A stretch of 64,000 bases of DNA from Leptodactylus fallax (GCA_947044405.1 CAMRHE010000115.1:3782001-3846000), one strand, 5' to 3'; positions 9,401 through 25,059 are shown, numbered from the stretch's first letter. The notes: generated by a model not told the origin, from the sequence alone. Made by a program: numbers and translations.

Positions 9401-12400
9401 ATTTTAGCCTGGATAACCCCTTTAAAGGAGTTTTCCATAACTTATACTGATGCACTAACTATGCTTTGTATAGGCCATCAATGTTAGATCGCGGAGGGTC
9501 TGACTTCCAGAACCCTAGGTAATCAGCTGACTGAAGTGGTGGTCTGATGGTTGAGTCACTAGAATGAGGCTGAGCTGCAGTACCAGGCACAGCCACAACA
9601 GGACCTACAGAGCTGTGCCTGGTACTGCAGCTCAGCCTCATTCTATTGACTAGTACTAAGCTGCAGTGCCCCGCGCAGCTCCTACCAAATGTACCTAGTA
9701 GACAGTGAAGTCTCATAGCAATGAATGACCCCACTGAAGTATCCATAACTGCCGCTGTTATGGCGAGCGAGCAATGTAAAACAATGCAAAGAGCTGCATG
9801 TCTGTGGAACCGGGTGTATGGGTCTCTGCAGTCGAGCCTCGCTGATCTAATGATAGACCGTCTATTTTGTAAAAGGTGGATAGCCCTTTTAATTTCCCTG
9901 TACTACATTTTCTCAGTGTTGGTATTATGCAAAATGGTACTCATGTATTTATAGTAAATATCTCTGGTCATCGGCCACTCTTCAGAATGTGCTGAAGTTG
10001 CTTCTCAATTCACAGAAATGGGAACTTCTCCACAAGTAATTGTGCATGTAAAAAATCTATTCTCTGGCTCGGTGTACAAGGCTGCTGTGCCACACTGTTA
10101 GCTCAGCTGTATCTGAGTGACCTGGGGGAACAGATGTGGACGTGTCCTGGAGTGTGGCTTCTAAATGTCCATCTTCTCGGTGGTGGTTCAAGACTTTAAG
10201 CTGATTTTTTTATTCAGATAAAAATTATCAATATTTATGCTAAAAAAATCTGATCTCTGGAAGTTAGAGATGTCGCTTGTCTATGTCTGAGTAAGGATCC
10301 TTTTACACAGGCAGATTTTCTGCCCATAAAGTGCTTAAAGTGTATAACAAGTCGACCAGTGCTCATTTCTTCCATTTACATATGCTTGGCTGGTTGGGAT
10401 CTTCCATGTAAACAAGGAATGTGTTATTGACCCTTGCTAAGTGTGTGGAGACAAACTATTGAACTAAGGATGTTGTGCTTACTTATCTCAGCAGTCAGAA
10501 ATGAATCGAACTCTGGTTTGCCTGCTGGACAGACATATTATTCAGACAGGTCTGCAGGGGCACTCCTGTTCTTGTGATCAGTGGGGGTTCCAGCAGGGTC
10601 CTATGGATCGGGCATAAATTGATCTTGTGGGCAATTGTCTTTAAAGCGTACCTCCAGTTATAAACAACTTTTCATAAATGAATAGTTCAGGTTAAAATAA
10701 GAAACTTTGTAATATATCTTATTAAAGAAACATTTTCTTCTCCACTTTCCAGGCAGTTACTTTCTACATATTAGTCTGAGAGGAGGGGGTAGAATGAAGC
10801 AGCTAGAAAACGCAAATAATTGCTGCTGCTAAACTGTACTCTTTAACACTGCTAGGTTGAAGATAAGAGGCTATTAGTGCACAGAATGAGGCAGCAAATC
10901 AACCAGCAGGCAGCGGCTGCCTACTCCATCTCTTCCTTCTCCACAGAGCTCTATGGGTGAGGCTGAGTACGGAGACAATCTTATGTAAGCAAGCAGTCAG
11001 ATTGAAGATAAGGAGCAGGAGACCATCTGAATAAGTGGTGAAGGAAACACATTTTTAATATGTATTACAAAGTCATCTGTAACATTCATTTGTGAAAAGT
11101 TGTTTCTAACTGGAGGTACACTTTAATATCTTGATGCTGTAATGTTCACATCCTGTAGTCTAAGCTTTTGTGCACACAGTTATATAACTAGTCTGTATCT
11201 GTATTTTGGTTTCTGTGGTGCCTCCGATTTTTATACCTTGGCACACTATAAATTATATATAGGTGTCTGTGTATATATAATATATTATGACTGTCTACAC
11301 TGCATCAGTGTCTTCACTTGGAGCATCCATGGACAATTGGACAATTGCAACATATTTGACAAGAAGAATAGCGCTACATACGGCGATTAGTTTTTTCCAT
11401 CAAAATAGTGAAACTCAATGGATCTTTTTAGGCTTCAGTTTTCTGTTTTAAACAAAAATATGACTCTGCAATAATCTGGCTGCCGATGGGTTAATGGCAG
11501 TAAAGGAGAGAAGTATTTGGGCAGCGATCCTTCTACCATGTTCTGTTCTCTTTAATAGAACTTGTCAAGAGGGAACCCCCGCCAAACCTCCCCATAATGA
11601 TATAAATGTGTGTCCAATTGTGGTATATGGACAAAACCTTCATACCTTTAATCTGTGTCTTAGGAGGACAACCCTGTATTAGAATAGTTTGCTAAAAATA
11701 TCTCCTGAATTCTCAATAACACCCAAACCATTTGTCACTGACTTTGTCCTTTTGTCATTTCCTTTTGAAAAGTCCTCTGAATGTCACCGTGTGCTGCGTA
11801 TCTGCTCTAGTGTCCGCATCGTCTTTGTTTAACCTCTTTATGACTGACTAGGTCTTTACTTCCTTTGGCTCGACCAGAATAAATGATTAGGTACTAGGCA
11901 TGTTGTAATGCCCAGGATTGACAGAACACATATTTGGCTTTACAGTAGGTTTTGAGTGACCGCCATACAGTCTTACTGAGTAAATGTCTTGACATAAAAC
12001 ATTCTTCTTGCAGTCTCCTTGTCTGACAGTGGGTAATTGCCCGATGTACAATTTCCTAAGATCCATAGAGATTTCCTTTTCCCCTTTGATTTCCTGCAGC
12101 TTGTCCTCTGCAGCCTCTGACTATATACAGCCCTTGGACTTCTGGCATTCTCAGGGAGTTCAGCCTTCCTATTTGTTATACAGATAGCAGCATTGTATTA
12201 ATAAATTGCACATGATGTAGCTTACTGTTGTATTCAGTTGCAGGTTCGGACAACTTTTGACGTTCTGGCAGTATTTGTGTCATTAATAAACTTTGTAATA
12301 TGCTTTATTAACAAATTTTGGATCATTTAATTCCTGCATTTTTCACTCTTTCCCTTGCTTCTGTATTGAGAGCTGTTTCTGCCTCTCACTGAATGTTACT

Positions 12401-15400
12401 GTGTACGGAGTACGGGGCAGGGCATCATGTAGGGGTATGACTTCAAACAGTTATCTCGGACATTATAAAACATACACATTTTGCTTTTGGTGTCATGTGA
12501 AAAAGGAGATTCTCTTCTTTCATATGATACAAAGTGCAGTGCTATCTAAATTACTTCCCGAGTTATCACTGGTTGAAAATACAGTTGAGATTGGGATTTT
12601 TATATCCTATTATACAGATGCATATAATATCTTAATCACAAATCTCCTTTCACACGACTCAAAATGAAAGTTTGTATGTTTTATAATTTCTGAGATATAA
12701 CTGAAGTGACCCCTCCCTCATTTTCTCTACATGTTACCCAGCCCTGTACCCCTATACAGTACACAGTAACATTCAGTGAGAGGCAGAAACAGCTCTCAAT
12801 ACAGAAATGAGGGAAAGAGTGAAAAATACAGGATTTCACAGAAAGGATCCAAAATTTAAGAAGGCATATATTGCAAAATTTATTTGAGACAAATACTGCC
12901 AGAAAATCAAAAGTTGTCCGGAAGTTTAGTTACGCTTTAACATCATTTCTCTCTCCCTACCTGGGGGAGCTGTGTAGTTGTAGCCAATACGGATTGGTAC
13001 GCTAAAAACAAGGGTGACCCATAATGCTGTTCATATGCCGCCTCCATCTCTGGTGTGGTAGCCTGAGCTCCTCATTGGGGTGTTCTGTCCAGGCTCCCTG
13101 CTACATTGCTGTAGTCAGACTGTAAATGACAGTCTGGGTCCTGTAGTCCCACTGTAACATTTACATGTATCAGGACTTTTGTTTTGTTTTTAATTTTCTT
13201 TACTCCCATTTTTTTTAATGTGCTTCTCCTGACTCATAAAGTGGTGACATAGATCTAGCCTGTTCTATCACTTTTTATGGTAGAGGGCTGATCTGAGATC
13301 CTTACTAATCCTAAGAATGGAAGGACTGCAGCACTTGGGCTAGAGCTACACAGCGGTATTGGGTGCGACTCCTGTCGTGAACCAAAGATCGCTGGGTTAC
13401 TCTGTGACTCCTTCACTAATGTTAGTCAATGGAGTCCTATTGCAACCCCTAGAGTTCAACAACTTTATGTCAAACATTGCTCGACTTTTTTTTTGCAAAT
13501 AGAAGTTGCAGCACACTTGTGTAGGAGTCACAAGGCGACCCAGAGAACTTTTAGTTGCTCAACAGCAGTTGTGGCCAAAGCCGCAGGGAAATGCAGCACA
13601 TATCCATTCACTTAAGGGACTGTGGTGTAATTCTTTGACAGTGCTGGCCCAGGCACCCACTGACCAAGGAAAGGCTGAAGGGACCAATTGCTGGATTAGT
13701 GCTATTCTCAGGACCACTGAAGTCTTAGGCCCGGTTCACATCTGTGTTTGGGTTTCCGTTACCTGGGAAACCTGCGGACCCCATAGACTATAATGTGGTC
13801 CGTGTGGTTTCCGCTTGGTTTCCGCACGAAACATGCGGAGAGAAAAGTGCTGCTTGCATGTTTCGTGCAGATGTGAACCGGGCCTTAGGTGAAGGCCCCC
13901 TGCTGTTCATAAAGTGATGGCGTATCCTAGCAATAAGCACTGTTTTACAAGATGGAAGTTCCCTTTACCCAGTGAAGGCTGCAGTCATACTTATGTTTTT
14001 GGGAGAGTGTTCCTCTGACTACATGGTAACTTTAGCTGTAGGTAGTACACCGGCTCTGCAGGACCCAGGCTCATTTACAACCTTCTGTTATAGAAAAGTA
14101 TTGACTTGCATACTTTGCTCAACATATCTTAAGACATGACATGTGCATCTGGGAGTCACACTCACCATATGGCCCTAGGTTACAAAAACACATCTCCAGT
14201 CTTCTAACAGAAATGCCACCACTGTTCATAGTTTGAGGATGAACTGCCATACCAGACACAATCATGTGCGTGGGGCTGAGCTGCCATACCAGACACAATC
14301 ATGTGAGTGGGGCTGAGCTGCCATACCAGACACACGAAATGGACAAGATGCTAAAGAGAAACTTTGCTAGTTTTTCTGACCTGTTTGAAAAGTTGTCTTT
14401 TGCTTTGAGTATCTTGAATATAAGGTTATGTTCACACTTCTGTTATTATTCTGTTGCTGTCGTCAGTCATGGGATGACTGCAACTGATTTTAACAGTATT
14501 AGAGGGGCTCTGTCTGTGACCTCTACCCTATCACATCTGTTCCCATTTACTATAATGTGAAGAACACGACTGACACTTTCTTCCATCGTGTTTACTTTTT
14601 TAATGGAAGGAAAAGTCCTGCATGCATGACTGAGGGGGCTTTGCCTAATTCTGTGTCTCCTCCGTCACAGGAATACAGCAACAGACACTAAATAAAGTTA
14701 GTGTGAATTTACCCTTTTCGGGAGTTTTAGTCCAAGGATGATCTGTGAACCAGAACGATTTTGTCTTCGCCCACTGTCATTGAACATGTATGACCAGTTA
14801 TGCTAGATTCACACTAGCATTCGGGTTTCCGTACTTGGGATTCGCTTGGGGACCCAAAACACGGAAACCCTGTCCGCTTTAAAAGTGGTTACATGCAGAA
14901 AACCCGTGAACCATATAAACTGTAATGGGGTCGGTTAGGTTTTCGCTGAAAACAGGACTTTTCTCTCCACCAATATGTAAGTGGGATGGAGTCTCGTAGG
15001 GAGGCTCAAACGCTAGTGTGAACCTAACAGTGAACAGTAATGGCCATAGGCACTAAATAGTGTATGTAATAATGCTACGCCTGTGAAACAATAGAAGCAG
15101 GGTGAACGAACCATCTCATGTGTATGGCTTAGGAAAGCTCTCTTGGCATATGCACAATGCAGGCTGCTGTAATCTGGTACCTGTACCCTGCTGAGTGACT
15201 TACAGGCTAATGATGGGCGATTGATTTTGATAAATGAGTAGGGCAGGAAACATTCTGGCTCATAACGGAAACAGCTATGATGTGATATATATAAAGGAAG
15301 TGCTGGTCTTCAGTCTATGTAAGGTTATATACATGACTCGGGACGCATGGTCACCCCTGGATATTGATACATCTGTATACTTGCTGTGCTATATTACAAT

Positions 15401-18400
15401 GACCTCTGTGTACAATATTTTATCATACAAATAGTCTTTTCTGGGCCATTGTAACCTGAAGCCACATGTCATATAATGTGCTACAGATTCTGCCATGCAA
15501 CCTGTCGGGCTAGGTTCACTCCTGCGCCCGATCTCCGCTCGTGGATTCCGTTCCCCATTCTGCTTTATAAATGCAGAGAGAAGTACTGCAAGCAGGACTT
15601 TTCTCTCCTAATTTTTTGGGCAGAAACCCGTAACCGCTTTTTTTTTAAGTGGATTAGGTTTCTGTTTGTGGGGTCCCCAAGTGGACCCCTTGAACGGTAA
15701 CCCGAACACAGGTGTGAACCTAGCATCAGCATGAGCAACTCCTTGTATTAGTGAAGTACATGCACTCATAGGCTGACTAGTAGCGTCACTATACACTATA
15801 GTGCAGTACTACATGTTCTGTACTCCTCTTACCTGGCCCAGGTGGAGCTGCTCCTTAAGTCTCCAGGTTAGAGCAGCTCCATGTTGCTGTGATGCGCTGT
15901 GTACTGGACAGAACCTTGTAGAAGCTCCTGACCTCTTGTTTTATATACCTCTTCAATCAGCTCTATATAATGCATTGAACACACATTTTCTGTATTGCAA
16001 CGTCTCCAGACGTTTACCTCCAATTCACACTGGAGGAGCAGTGTGAGTAGACGCTGAATGTGGCCAGGTGCATGCCTTCCTTAATGCCTCTCATTATTTT
16101 ACTGGAGAATTTACAAGATGAAGATTGATGTCTTCAGTAATATATTTGTTTTCTTTTCAGCTGTGGATTTCTTCAATCAGATTAACATGCTGTATGGGAC
16201 CATCACAGAATTCTGCACGGAGACCAGCTGCTCGGTGATGTCGGCGGGACCCAGGTACGTCCCATTTTATCACAGGGGTAACTCAATAAAAGATGACGCA
16301 GCAAAAGTGGGCTTGTAGTTCCAAATATCAAGACCCCCACTAATCCTGAGTGTAGGGCATGTTTTACACCTGTTTTTGAACATGCATTTTTTTTCTCCTT
16401 ATGGAGTTCATCATGCATTAAAAAAAAAAAAAAAAATTGTTCATCTCTATGGGCAAGGAGTGGTTAAGTGGAGAATTTTTGCAAGTTTTCCTCTGCAGTT
16501 CATATGATGTATTCTAGAAATGATTTTGGATGAGTCATCTCAGTTACTTCTGTGTTCATGTTCTTCCTCCAGGCTACATGAGATCACAGTATTTAGATGG
16601 AATGATAGAAATGAGTAGATTGCGGCAATGTTTAATGCATGTCCATATGTATACGCTGGACTGGTGTTAATCCACGTTACACTTTTTTTATTTTGTGTAC
16701 CGTAACATCTATGACATTCCGTACATAGCATTCAGTAAACAATATCTACATACCGCTTTCTACAATTGAAACCCTTTGTAAAGAAGGAAACAGTATTTTG
16801 GGCATTTCTGAATGCTAAAGTAAGATAAGCAGAGTACTGTGGTGTTAGCATTCTACTTGCGAAGGGGTGTGTCCCGAAATAGCCTATCAGCACTGATTTG
16901 AAATTGTCAACAGCCAGTTGTCAGTTTAATTCATTTCTGGGAGGAATAACTGAGGAACACAAAACAAAGTTCAAATAAAAAGATGCTGTATAAATGTTAG
17001 AGTGCCTGAGTTGATATATGCGCAGGTTCTTGGTGAGCAGTCTGTTCTTTGGCTATATAAGCCTTCATACATAATGTCCTATTGGTTTTTCTGCTTCATT
17101 ATGGCTGCAGCCCATTTTGCATTTCTGTTTAAGGCTGGGGGCATGTAAAATAAGGAGCATTCTGCCCCCTCCCCTATCCATTACTACTACTATTGGTAGT
17201 AACTGGTTTCTTTACACATAATTGTAATTCTGCCAGGAGTAACTGTAAAATAGTAAGGAAAATCCCAAGTTACCATAATATAGAAGATACAATTTGGACT
17301 CCAAATCCAGGTTATGAAGCATTTGGAAAGCTTTCTGACACAGGAAAAGAGAAACCTGAGCACAACAAGGAAAGCTGCTTCTTGTCTGTGACTAACATGC
17401 TATCTGCAATAACACAAGCAACTAGTCAGAAATGTATTCCCTTTGACCTGTGAGAAACTGTGCTGTGCAGAAGCTGGGAAAGCTGTGTGGGATCCTCCCC
17501 TCTCCATTCAGTGTGAAGAAAGCCCAGCCCCTCCCTTCTTGCACTCACTGTGAACCCGTTGTGCTTTTTTAATTGTATCTATGGACAGACCGTCCCTTGT
17601 AACAGGGAGTAAACAGCAAATTGGATTCAAGGTAGACTCCTAGAGGCAGCAACTTTCAAAATATTGCTGTATTACTGAAAATTCTTTAGAGAACATTTTA
17701 CATTTTGGTTTAGAATCACATGCTCCAATAAATGACACTAAGTTGGTGACCATCTCCGTTATGAGGAATCTATGTCCTCTATAAAGATGGAGCGGTCTCT
17801 TCTAACGTTACACCACTATTTGTTTTAGTTTTTGAAAAATGCACCAACATTTTGTCCCACAGCACCACGTGATTGGCCAGGCATGATTTTGCATGTCATT
17901 ATTTTGGTGCAAATTATGCCACAATTCTAGTATGTGTGTCAGTAAATCTGCCCCATAGCACTCTAATTCTTGTTTTATATATATCTTCCAGGTATGAATA
18001 TCACTGGGCAGATGGCACAAACATAAAAAAGCCCATCAAGTGTTCTGCTCCCAAGTATATTGACTATCTGATGACCTGGGTCCAAGACCAGCTTGATGAT
18101 GAGACTCTATTCCCTTCTAAGATAGGTAAGTCAATTTTTTTTTTTTTTTTTTGTAATGTGCCAGTTCATGATAAAAGAAGTCCAGTAGATGTGACTATTG
18201 AATTTTTGTTGGCAAATTATAAAATGTAGGCATTCGTGGTACAATAGTTATAAAATGGCTGTAGCTTACATTTAGAAACTTGTCATAGCGATATTTTATA
18301 CGTTCAGCTAATGGCTGCTTTAAAGGGGTTGTCCAGGCAAACCTTTTATATTTTAAATAGGCCGGGGAAGGTGTGTAAAAAAAAAAAAAAAAAATCATAC

Positions 18401-18728
18401 TTCTTGCTCCAGTGCAGTCCGATCCTGCCTCTCCATTGTTGTCTTCTGGTGGAAGTTCTTGCTGCACGTGACCACTGAGACCAGTCACTACCTGTGATGT
18501 CCTGGGGTCACTTCCTGACGCTACTGATTGGCCTCAGCGGTCATGTGACCACTGAGACCAATTAGCCCCTTCAGCAGAAGGCATCTGGGATGTCACAGCT
18601 GGCAAGAAGTTTAATTTAGAAAAGACACCCCAGCAGGAGGACCGGACTGTGCTAGGGGGCACGGGGACAGGTGAGCACGGTGATTTATATATAATTTTTT
18701 TTTTTAAAAACTTGTTTTTCCCGGACAA

Positions 18729-18759
<31 letters not shown>

Positions 18760-21700
18760 ATTAGATATATCCCGTCAAGCGTGGCATACCATGGGTTGTC
18801 GCTGTCAGTGGTTTAAGTTTTTTTATTATTGGATGTATGCTTTAAGGCATGTGCACACTAAACTATGAATGCTGGTGACCCTCCCTTTCAGCCCTGCATT
18901 CCATTAGGTTGAATTCTTCTCCTTTCAGGTCTCTCATTAAAAGGTTTCCTTGACTATATACTGTATTAGTCAGCAGATTGGTGGAGCTGCTGGGTGATGA
19001 GCGACCATTGATCAAGTGCATGAAGGGGTTTGCAGTTTCTTCACTCTGTACCAGGCACAGTATTGTACATTGCATAGCGGCTGTACCTAGTGTTGCAGCT
19101 CCATCCAGTTCACTTGAATTGGACTGCGCTACAGACTGTGACTGACGGACATGATGTTGGTTACTAAGATGATGCCGCTGTACTTGCCAAACACTGGCCC
19201 CTTCATTCCGCCGGGGCAGCCATGAGTTGGACTCCATTGGTATCATATTGGTTACTTGTTCTAAAGATAGATCATCAGTGTAAGTGTCACAATCTACCCC
19301 TTCAAAACATACCTTCAATTCAAACTGTCTTGTGAATAAGGTGTTAGGGGGTTAAAGCAATTTTTTTTTATTTTGTTTTGCATGGTGCTTTACTGTACAT
19401 TAAAACTGACAGCTTCCTCTTCCTAAGGAAGATGTATAGATGTATTATGGTCACTTATCTATATTTTATGACTGTTTGTTACTGATGTCAGGCTGTCACA
19501 GTACCCAGGTGCCTCTTCTTGTCTCTCACAGTTCTTTTAGTTTGGTTTTGTTAATTATTAGTTTATTATACTGTACTCTTTATGTTGTGGTCCTGACTTC
19601 CATGTGTGCTCTATAACAGATGTTCTCTACAGATATATGTGCAGTGCAAACATTGATGGTGAACACTCCCTCAATTTCCTAGTACGTGTATAAAGTCACT
19701 TTGTAAAGGCTCCATGTGAACATATTTCTAGGTCATCAGGAGATATACAAATGTATTATGCAGTGGAGACTACGCCGATCGGTCAGTTAGCTGGTCAGAT
19801 GGCATGAGCAAATGAGCGATTAGTCACTTAGAGGGCACTTAGCAGATTTAATAAGAAAGTTGCAGAAACGCCATAAACTGCAGAAATATAGTATTGCTGT
19901 CTCTGGTAGAAGTCATTCACTGAGCAATTAATCAAACCCTTGGAGGGGGGGTGTATATGTAAAATTATATTAAAAAAAAAACCCTTAAATTCAACTTTAC
20001 ATACTGACAACCTTATCCACAAACCATCAGTATGTGATCTGTGGGGTTCTGACATCTGGACCCCACATAGTCCAGCGGTTCCAGTCGTGTCTGGGTGCCA
20101 GAAGATGTAGCAGTGGACTGAATGTGGTGGTGCACTTCCCCCAGAACCCCCCGGAGCTGCTGCGTCACTTTTATTACTTGAATAAAGTCTGCGTGAACTC
20201 TCTGTCGAATGCAATTGCAGCAGGGACGGCTGATCTGCGGAGTTTGGGTGTTGGCCCACCCCACTAATCGGATACGGATAGGTCATCAGTATAAAAAGTA
20301 GGTTTGGAGCTGGACAACCCCTTTAACACTTTTTCCACACAGCAGTCGCATACTTCAGCCTAGTTAGAGGTTATTATCCTTTCCATACACTATAAGAGAC
20401 CTTGGACTAGAATATATTAAAAAGTTGTTTAGAGTACCACTGTGCCTCCCGGGCACTACCAACAAGGCCTGTCGAAAGTGTTCTGTACTGGGAGGGGTGC
20501 GCTTGTTTTAATATTTGGACTAGATATCAGAATGTACTTTGTTGTTGTGATATCTAGCTCAATATTGAACATCATTGTTGGAGTTTGGCTGGTGAGACTT
20601 CAGCGGTTCTGAAAGTTGATTGTCCTGATTCTCAGTGAGAAGGTGTCTGATCTTTTATAGTCTGTCTGGACTGACTCCTATTGTGTTGTAGCGCTCTGAC
20701 AGCGTGTCAGGACTAAAGCTGGCTGTATACTTTATATAGCTGTAGGCTGAGCAGGCTTGTCTGGCTGAAAACTAGACCTACCAACCTCATTCTCTCCTTC
20801 ATGCACAAGTTCAACTTGACACAGAATGGATGTGTAGAGAGAGTAGGATCTGCCTCTGGCTGAGGCGGGTTGAAATTCAGCTCTTTACTCCTATTAAGGA
20901 TTTTTTTTACTGGTTCCAGTGTTTTTTCCCTTATTGGTAGAATGAAAAATCCAATAAATCAGGCCAGGTTGTGATCACACGGGATGCTACAAAAAACCAC
21001 AAATGGTCACTGTTTGGCAGATGCCCTGTGCTCCTAAATACTTGGGTGGTAATAAGAAATTCACCCTGTCTGACCCTTCTTGGCCGTGACACCAGCTGTT
21101 CTGGTACCCCCCATACACGTTAGATGGTCGGCCAGTCCCACTGAAACTGGTGGGTTCTCCTGACATTTTTGTGACCGTTTTTGAGTTTTACAAGATAAAT
21201 AATTGTCCAGAGCAAAGTAATGTGATCAAATGACTAAAGAACAGACACTTGTGTATTATATCACCCGCCACAGGACGCCGAGGACAGTGACTGACTACAA
21301 CGGTCATGTGTAGGGTGGTGCATCGGAACTACAGCCAAGTATTTAACACTCAAGTATCAGTTCTTTTGTTATTTTATCACACTCCCTTCCTTTAGACAAT
21401 TTTTATGATTTTGGAAAACCTCTTTTAAGTGGCACGTTTAGTTCACTCTCTTTACTACTTGACTTTCCTCACATCCCAGACATGTTGAAGTTTGCCTATT
21501 GTTGTTGTATGGCATTACAGATAATGACAGGTTAGTGCCGTCTGTGGACAAGCGGATAATACAGCGTTTCCGGGGAATCCTTTGTGATGTAGAAAGCTGT
21601 TCAGTATATCCTAGGAGGATGAACTAGACACGGTATAAGTGTATATGGAAGACTAGCTGTGTATACCCTGTGTTCAGAAAAGCTTGTATTGTAGCTAGTA

Positions 21701-24700
21701 TAATAAACTATTCCTATGGACAGAGAAGTGAGAATGTGAGCTCTTTTGGTTCCTCTTTTACGTCCACCATGTCTGCGCCTTCCACTTACATATGTGACCT
21801 TTGACCACGTGACCAAGTCACAAGCTGTCTGGGCATTAGCACGCTAGCTTACAGCTGTGTCCACCACCTGGCCCCGGATCTCACAGGGTTGTGACTTGTG
21901 CACAGCAAACATGAGCACCCGGATGGGCATAGCAGCTGGCAGCTGTTATTGGCCCCATTATGATATACAGGCTACATAGCGGTTGTTGTGGTCATTTTAT
22001 AAATGATACTTGGACAGTGCTCTGTTTACTGAATATATGGCAGATGGTATTGATCGTGGGGTAGTGAATGATGTATGGGAAATGTAAGACGTATGTATTT
22101 CAGTAGACACCATGCAGGAGGCTGCTGAGAAGTCCTGGCTTGTGGCTAGAGGAAGTTCTTTTGCTAATTCATGTGTTTCTCAGCTGATGTTGTGGGTATT
22201 TATAAGAAGTTATAAGGAGTGACCAGCAATGAGTATCTTCTGTATGTCTCATGGTCTGTCTCTGACACCACTACTAGCACAATTGCACGTCCCCTAGTCG
22301 GCGGCCACTGTACTACTACTTGCTGTATGTTTTACTGTCGGCTCTGAGGCTTTCCTTGTGTGTGTCAAAATAAAATCATGTAATGATATAATTGATATTG
22401 TATACATATTTTGTTACATAATTACTTTCACAAGAATATAGTCACTAGCTTTTTAATGAATTGGAGGATCTTGAGGCTTCATGTACATGATCATGTGCAG
22501 TCTGCGGGTCAGTGAAAACAGCATGGATGACTCCTGAATTGGTGTCCTCTGTGGTTTTCACTGACCCATCCATTCTAATGAATGTTCTGAGCCGCAAGTA
22601 CAGACAGGTAAAGAACCTGCTATTATTATACTCTGGGGTCACATCTGCCTCTCCTCGGGGACCGCTGAGGCCTGTCATTGGGCCTTAGCAGTCATGCAGC
22701 ATCGCAACGCTGAGGCTCAACTGCAGGCCTGAGCAGTTCCTGATGTCAGTCAGAAGAGCCAAAGACAGCAGGGAGTCCGCCAGAGCCCAGGGAGGTAACA
22801 CTGTGGTGTGTGTGTCTGGTGTGTTACCTTCCCTGGGCATTTGCTTATTGCACTGTCTGAAGAGACCATTAATCTTGATCGAGGTAAAATGCTGGATTAA
22901 TCGCGATTTTGATTTAGTTCATAATCGCCGAGGCCTAAATCAGAGTTGCTGGCTAAACTAATGTGGGTGGGGGCCCCATGTCTCAATGGCAAATGTCATT
23001 CATTGTGAAGGATTGACATGCTGGATTTCAACATATGTCAGTTGTGTGACTGAAGCTGTTTCCTCCTTCTCCATTTTAAGAAAACTGCAAATTTGACTAA
23101 ACTGTAACTTAGGATGTATTCCCACAGAATTTCTATCAAGCAATTTTTATTTTGTAGCGTTTTGTCCTCCAAAATTCACATAAAACCAAAGTCCCATATA
23201 ATTTATTTTATAGTGGGTGAGGGTCAGTAATGGATCCTTTTTTTTCAGTATTCTGTAAATAGAAGCACCCTGCTGTTTGCAAATTTCATAGCTAAACACT
23301 ATGCCAGGTAGCCAAATACTGATCAGCCTCATATGGTTAATCTCCCCCCCCCCCACTTTTGATCTAGGCAAAATAAGTGTTTTCTGTCCATACATTTCAA
23401 CCTATAAAGGTTACTGCCATGTACTATGTCATTGTTATTGTCATTGTTTGCATCTTATCACTTCTGCTAGGAGAGAGCTAAAGACAGACACTTCCCATGT
23501 TGTAGAAATTACATTTTAGCATATGCGTCATACATTTAGGTCAGAAGCAATGTCATTATCACCACAGGCAGGATTACAATGAAGGGTAACACCTGTTATA
23601 AAGCTGAAGGCAGATGACACAGGATGTACCATTGACACTCCCTTCTAGACACGTGACAGAGCATGCTCCCTACTCTATGGTTTGAGTGACCTTTCCTTTA
23701 AGATGTTTCTTTTCTCCAGACCCTTCAGCATTGCTGTGCTTCACATCACTCAGCTTGGTTGACTCATAAGGGTTACCTGGCCTAGAAGTTTCCTGGGTGT
23801 AGGAAACTGGCGGTGATGTAAGGTGCTTACCTTTTCACATCTTGACATTCACCTTAGGCAGGTAGTAACAAGCCAGACTAGTGTGCAGCTATGGTTAAAG
23901 GGATGTCTGTACAAGACAAAGTTTTATTATCTTTAAAGATGTATTGTTAAATTTTATATCCTAAAACTGCACCTGGGGAGTACGGAAGTCAGGCAGGCAA
24001 CTCCTCCAGCCTTGACTGACCACCTCTCTCCTACTGTAGACACCAACAGCTTCCTCCAAGTCTTACACGTGTACCATCGCCTTGTAATTTCCAGGCATGC
24101 ATTATACACATAGCTGTAGAGTGTCCATCTTTATTATATTACAGACAAGGCAATGGGGTAAGAGTGAGGTTTGCAGACGGCCTGCACTGGCTACAGTGAT
24201 CAAGGGACTGTAGGTAAAGATGGCAGGGGTGAGATTGGACATTGGACCACCTGACTCTTCACAGGTCATTTGCGCACAGGTGGTGCCATCTCGTGTGGGG
24301 GGGGGGGGGGTGAAGACAGGAAGAAACTTATGTTGTATCAGTTTATTTACAAAAACTCTAATGGGGTGATTTGCATTATGGACAAGCATTTCCTCCCTGT
24401 TGTCTGTATAGCAGCAGGGTTGTGCTTTATGGCAGCTGCAATGAATAGCAAATATGATGGATTAAGCGCCTTCCAGGGGAGCTGCATACAGAGCCTTATC
24501 TCTGTCCCCAACAGTATAGTAGTGCTTGTCCTGAAATCCTCTCTCTGTCCCACTCTACACAGCAAAGCTTGAGGGGAAGCAATTCTAATATTTAGGGAAC
24601 TACATTGCAGGCAGTGTCCTAGTGTTATTTCCAGTGGTTTACACTGAGCTCTTGTTTGCTTATAGAGAAGGCTAATTTTGTAATTTACTTGTGGTTTCTA

Positions 24701-25059
24701 AGCAGGATGTTGAGTCAAACCAAAGTGCACATGAAACTAAAGACATTGCCTAATCTCTACATACAGACTGATGCTCCAGCAGGCTTTGTATTGGATGGCT
24801 GGGCCTTCATCTGAATGACTGACTTGTAATACTAAATTTCTACTGCAAGTGCCTGACTGGCTGCGGGTTCCCCTTGCAAAATCGTCTCTGCCTAGAGCAG
24901 TTCCTGGCATACGGGTGACTCCCTGTGGCAGCCATATTTTGAAGGAGGTTGTCGGTATTTGTTTAATCTGTGTTATACAGGGGATTGGGAGCTCTGTGTT
25001 CTAAAAATGGAACCCTGAACACTCATGGTATATTAAGAAATTAATCTGCACAGATTTTA

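Larger units (their letters stand above)
8446..16160 (+). other. MOB1A intron 2 (repeat-rich)
   Basis: A 7.7-kb intron with no other gene seen. It holds at least six short inverted-repeat elements, listed separately where the boundaries are visible. A motif block near 8930-8975 (TTACTTTCACAGGAATTAAT, CTTTTTAATGAATTAGAAGA) recurs at 22412-22470 in intron 4. Confidence 0.7.

Noticed and set aside
9006..9455. 149-codon minus-strand frame
   Set aside because: It lies across a MITE with a poly-T tract (giving a Lys run) and shows no family resemblance.
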